Assembly: GCA_046496815.1 (NCBI GenBank)
Contig: JAWOGN010000092.1
Coordinates: 1-6,127, forward strand
Direction: 5' to 3'
DNA: 6,127 bases
Source of the DNA: JAWOGN01 sp046496815
GTDB taxonomy: Bacteria > Desulfobacterota > DSM-4660 > Desulfatiglandales > Desulfatiglandaceae
The notes below the pieces were generated by a model, which did not search any database, was not told the origin of the DNA, and saw nothing but the letters and a program-made list of their open reading frames with translations. Below, one piece after another: positions 4,758 through 6,127 of the stretch. A program made the position numbers and the translations under genes. Within the stretch, counting starts at the first letter, position 1; every line of letters starts with the position of its first letter.

Positions 4758-6127
4758 GTGGAAAGCGCCTTTGATGAAAACGCCGCCGCTGAGTTTGTTG
4801 CGCGTTATTGCGATATCCCCGAGGAGCTGGCACTGCGGGTCTACACCTCTCGCCTGATCGGTGGAGATCCGAACTTGGTACTCCACGGTGGCGGCAACAC
4901 TTCGGTTAAATTGAAGGGCAGGAACATCCTTGGAGAAGACCGGGAAATTCTCTATGTAAAGGGAAGTGGTATTGATTTAGAGACCATGGGGCCGGATGGA
5001 TTCGTGGCCCTGGACCTCGCTTTCCTCCGAAAGCTGCGGGACATAAATCACTTGTCCGACCAGGAGATGGAGACGCAGCTGCAGATTCACAAAATTCTTG
5101 TGTCTCCGTTGACGCCTTCGGTAGAGGCGCTGCTCCACGCGTTTTTGCCGCATACGTGTGTTGACCACACCCACGCCGACAGTATCCTTATCCTGACAAA
5201 TTTGAAGCAGGGAGCACAGCGGATCCGGGAGGCCCTGGGTTCACGGATTGCCGTGGTCCCGTACACGATGTCCGGCCTTCCGCTCGCAAAAGAGGTGGCT
5301 GCGCAATATGAAAAGAACCCCGATACAGAGGGGATCGTCATTTTGAGTCACGGGATTTTTACCTTTGGGGATGACGCTCGGCAGTCCTATGAAAGGATGA
5401 TTGATTATGTCAATCGGGCGGAAGCATTCATACAAAAAAGGGCGGAAGAAAACCCCCTTCAAATATCACGCACCGATGTCACACCGGTTGGGGATATTGA
5501 CGTATGGGCCGCCAGATTCAGTCAAGTGGTTCGCGGGGTCTGTGCCCACAAGGATCCCTCTGGGAACCTGCGACGATTCTATGTGGAAACGCGACGGTCA
5601 CCGAATTTGGTGGATCTTTCCCTCTCCGGTCAGGCTCAAGCTTTTTGCAATTCCGGTGTGCTCACCCCTGACCACGTGATTCGCACGAAAAACAAAATGG
5701 TGTATATTGATTCCATTCCGGAGAGCGATGAGCGCCTCACGGAAGTGCTGGCGCGTGAGACGGATGCCTTCAAAGAAACCTATGATCGGTACTTCCTAGA
5801 GCAGGTAAAGGCGAAAGGCGTCAATCCAAGAAAATTGGATGCCTATCCGCGCGTCTTCCTTGTCGCGGGATTCGGGTTGGCGGCACTTGGGTTTACCAGA
5901 CAGGCCGCCCGGGTGGCCGCCGATATTGCCGAGCACACCCTTTGCGGCAAACGCCGAGCTAAAGGTATAGGGGAATACGTCCCTATATCCGAGTCCCATG
6001 TGTTTGATATGGAGTATTGGAGCCTTCAGCAGCGGAAACTGGCAGGCCTACCTCATCCACTGCTCCAAGGGCAGGTTGCGGTTGTGACCGGCGGTGGAGG
6101 CGCCATCGGCTTTGGTATCGCCGATCG
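4758..6127 (+). CDS. Bifunctional class II aldolase/short-chain dehydrogenase (RhaD/YuxG-like), C-terminus cut by the right edge
   Basis: 456 residues are visible. A class II (zinc) aldolase domain occupies roughly 15-260, with LHGGGNTSVK at 43-52, a probable catalytic Glu123 in SVEALLH, metal ligands His137 and His139 in DHTHAD, and His198 in LSHGIFTFGDD. A linker of about 170 residues characteristic of the fused family follows, then the opening of a Rossmann short-chain dehydrogenase, VAVVTGGGGAIGFGIAD (440-456), whose glycine-rich loop binds NAD(P). The rest of that domain, with its Tyr-Lys catalytic pair, is beyond base 6127; the full family is about 680-700 residues. These fusions (known as rhamnulose-1-phosphate aldolase/alcohol dehydrogenase) split a deoxyketose-1-phosphate into dihydroxyacetone phosphate and an aldehyde such as lactaldehyde, and convert the aldehyde in the second domain. 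The start is GTG 4758, with GGTGGAG (4743-4749) 8 bases upstream; the in-frame stop at 4707 leaves no ATG or GTG choice between. The true sugar is not known from sequence. Confidence 0.9.
   Translation, partial: MESAFDENAAAEFVARYCDIPEELALRVYTSRLIGGDPNLVLHGGGNTSVKLKGRNILGEDREILYVKGSGIDLETMGPDGFVALDLAFLRKLRDINHLSDQEMETQLQIHKILVSPLTPSVEALLHAFLPHTCVDHTHADSILILTNLKQGAQRIREALGSRIAVVPYTMSGLPLAKEVAAQYEKNPDTEGIVILSHGIFTFGDDARQSYERMIDYVNRAEAFIQKRAEENPLQISRTDVTPVGDIDVWAARFSQVVRGVCAHKDPSGNLRRFYVETRRSPNLVDLSLSGQAQAFCNSGVLTPDHVIRTKNKMVYIDSIPESDERLTEVLARETDAFKETYDRYFLEQVKAKGVNPRKLDAYPRVFLVAGFGLAALGFTRQAARVAADIAEHTLCGKRRAKGIGEYVPISESHVFDMEYWSLQQRKLAGLPHPLLQGQVAVVTGGGGAIGFGIAD

Overview
The window carries four clear protein-coding genes. 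Two are on the minus strand (left) and two on the plus strand (right), and they are divergently arranged around an unusually long gene-poor interval of about 0.9 kb. The outermost genes at both ends are cut by the window edges. The codon use and the gene set (ADP-forming acyl-CoA synthetase with fused subunits, tartrate/isopropylmalate-type dehydrogenase, LsrF-type thiolase/aldolase, fused class II aldolase/short-chain dehydrogenase) suggest an anaerobic or facultative bacterium of moderate GC. A member of the former Deltaproteobacteria (Desulfobacterota) is a reasonable guess, but this is inference from gene content only. No rRNA, tRNA, CRISPR array or mobile element is visible.

Layout, left to right. 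Bases 446 to 1 (minus) encode the first 148 residues of a tartrate/D-malate-type beta-decarboxylating dehydrogenase. Bases 447-701 are intergenic. They hold a nearly symmetric hairpin flanked by A7 and T7 tracts (623-656), which is a good bidirectional terminator candidate, and a possible 37-residue ORF (486-599, minus) just upstream of the dehydrogenase. Bases 2840-702 (minus) encode a complete fused alpha-beta ADP-forming acyl-CoA synthetase of 712 residues. Bases 2841-3754 lack a convincing gene; they contain a TGTCA-N7-TGACA dyad, a hairpin with a T8 tail and several GC-rich hairpins upstream of the plus-strand genes. Bases 3755-4639 (plus) encode a 294-residue LsrF, very close to the E. 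coli enzyme with the active-site lysine at the same number (203). Bases 4758 to the right edge (plus) encode a bifunctional class II aldolase/short-chain dehydrogenase of the RhaD/YuxG type, cut at the start of the dehydrogenase domain.

How the genes may work together (inference). The plus-strand pair looks like the core of a catabolic operon for phosphorylated deoxy- or dicarbonyl sugars. The class II aldolase would split a ketose-1-phosphate into dihydroxyacetone phosphate and an aldehyde that its dehydrogenase domain oxidises or reduces. LsrF would transfer an acetyl group from a C5 dicarbonyl phosphate to CoA, giving dihydroxyacetone phosphate and acetyl-CoA. The divergent ADP-forming synthetase could turn acetyl-CoA (or another acyl-CoA) into free acid plus ATP, and the dehydrogenase could oxidise a hydroxy-diacid. 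No lsr transporter, kinase (LsrK), regulator (LsrR) or isomerase (LsrG) is in view, so a classical AI-2 (autoinducer-2) operon is not demonstrated.
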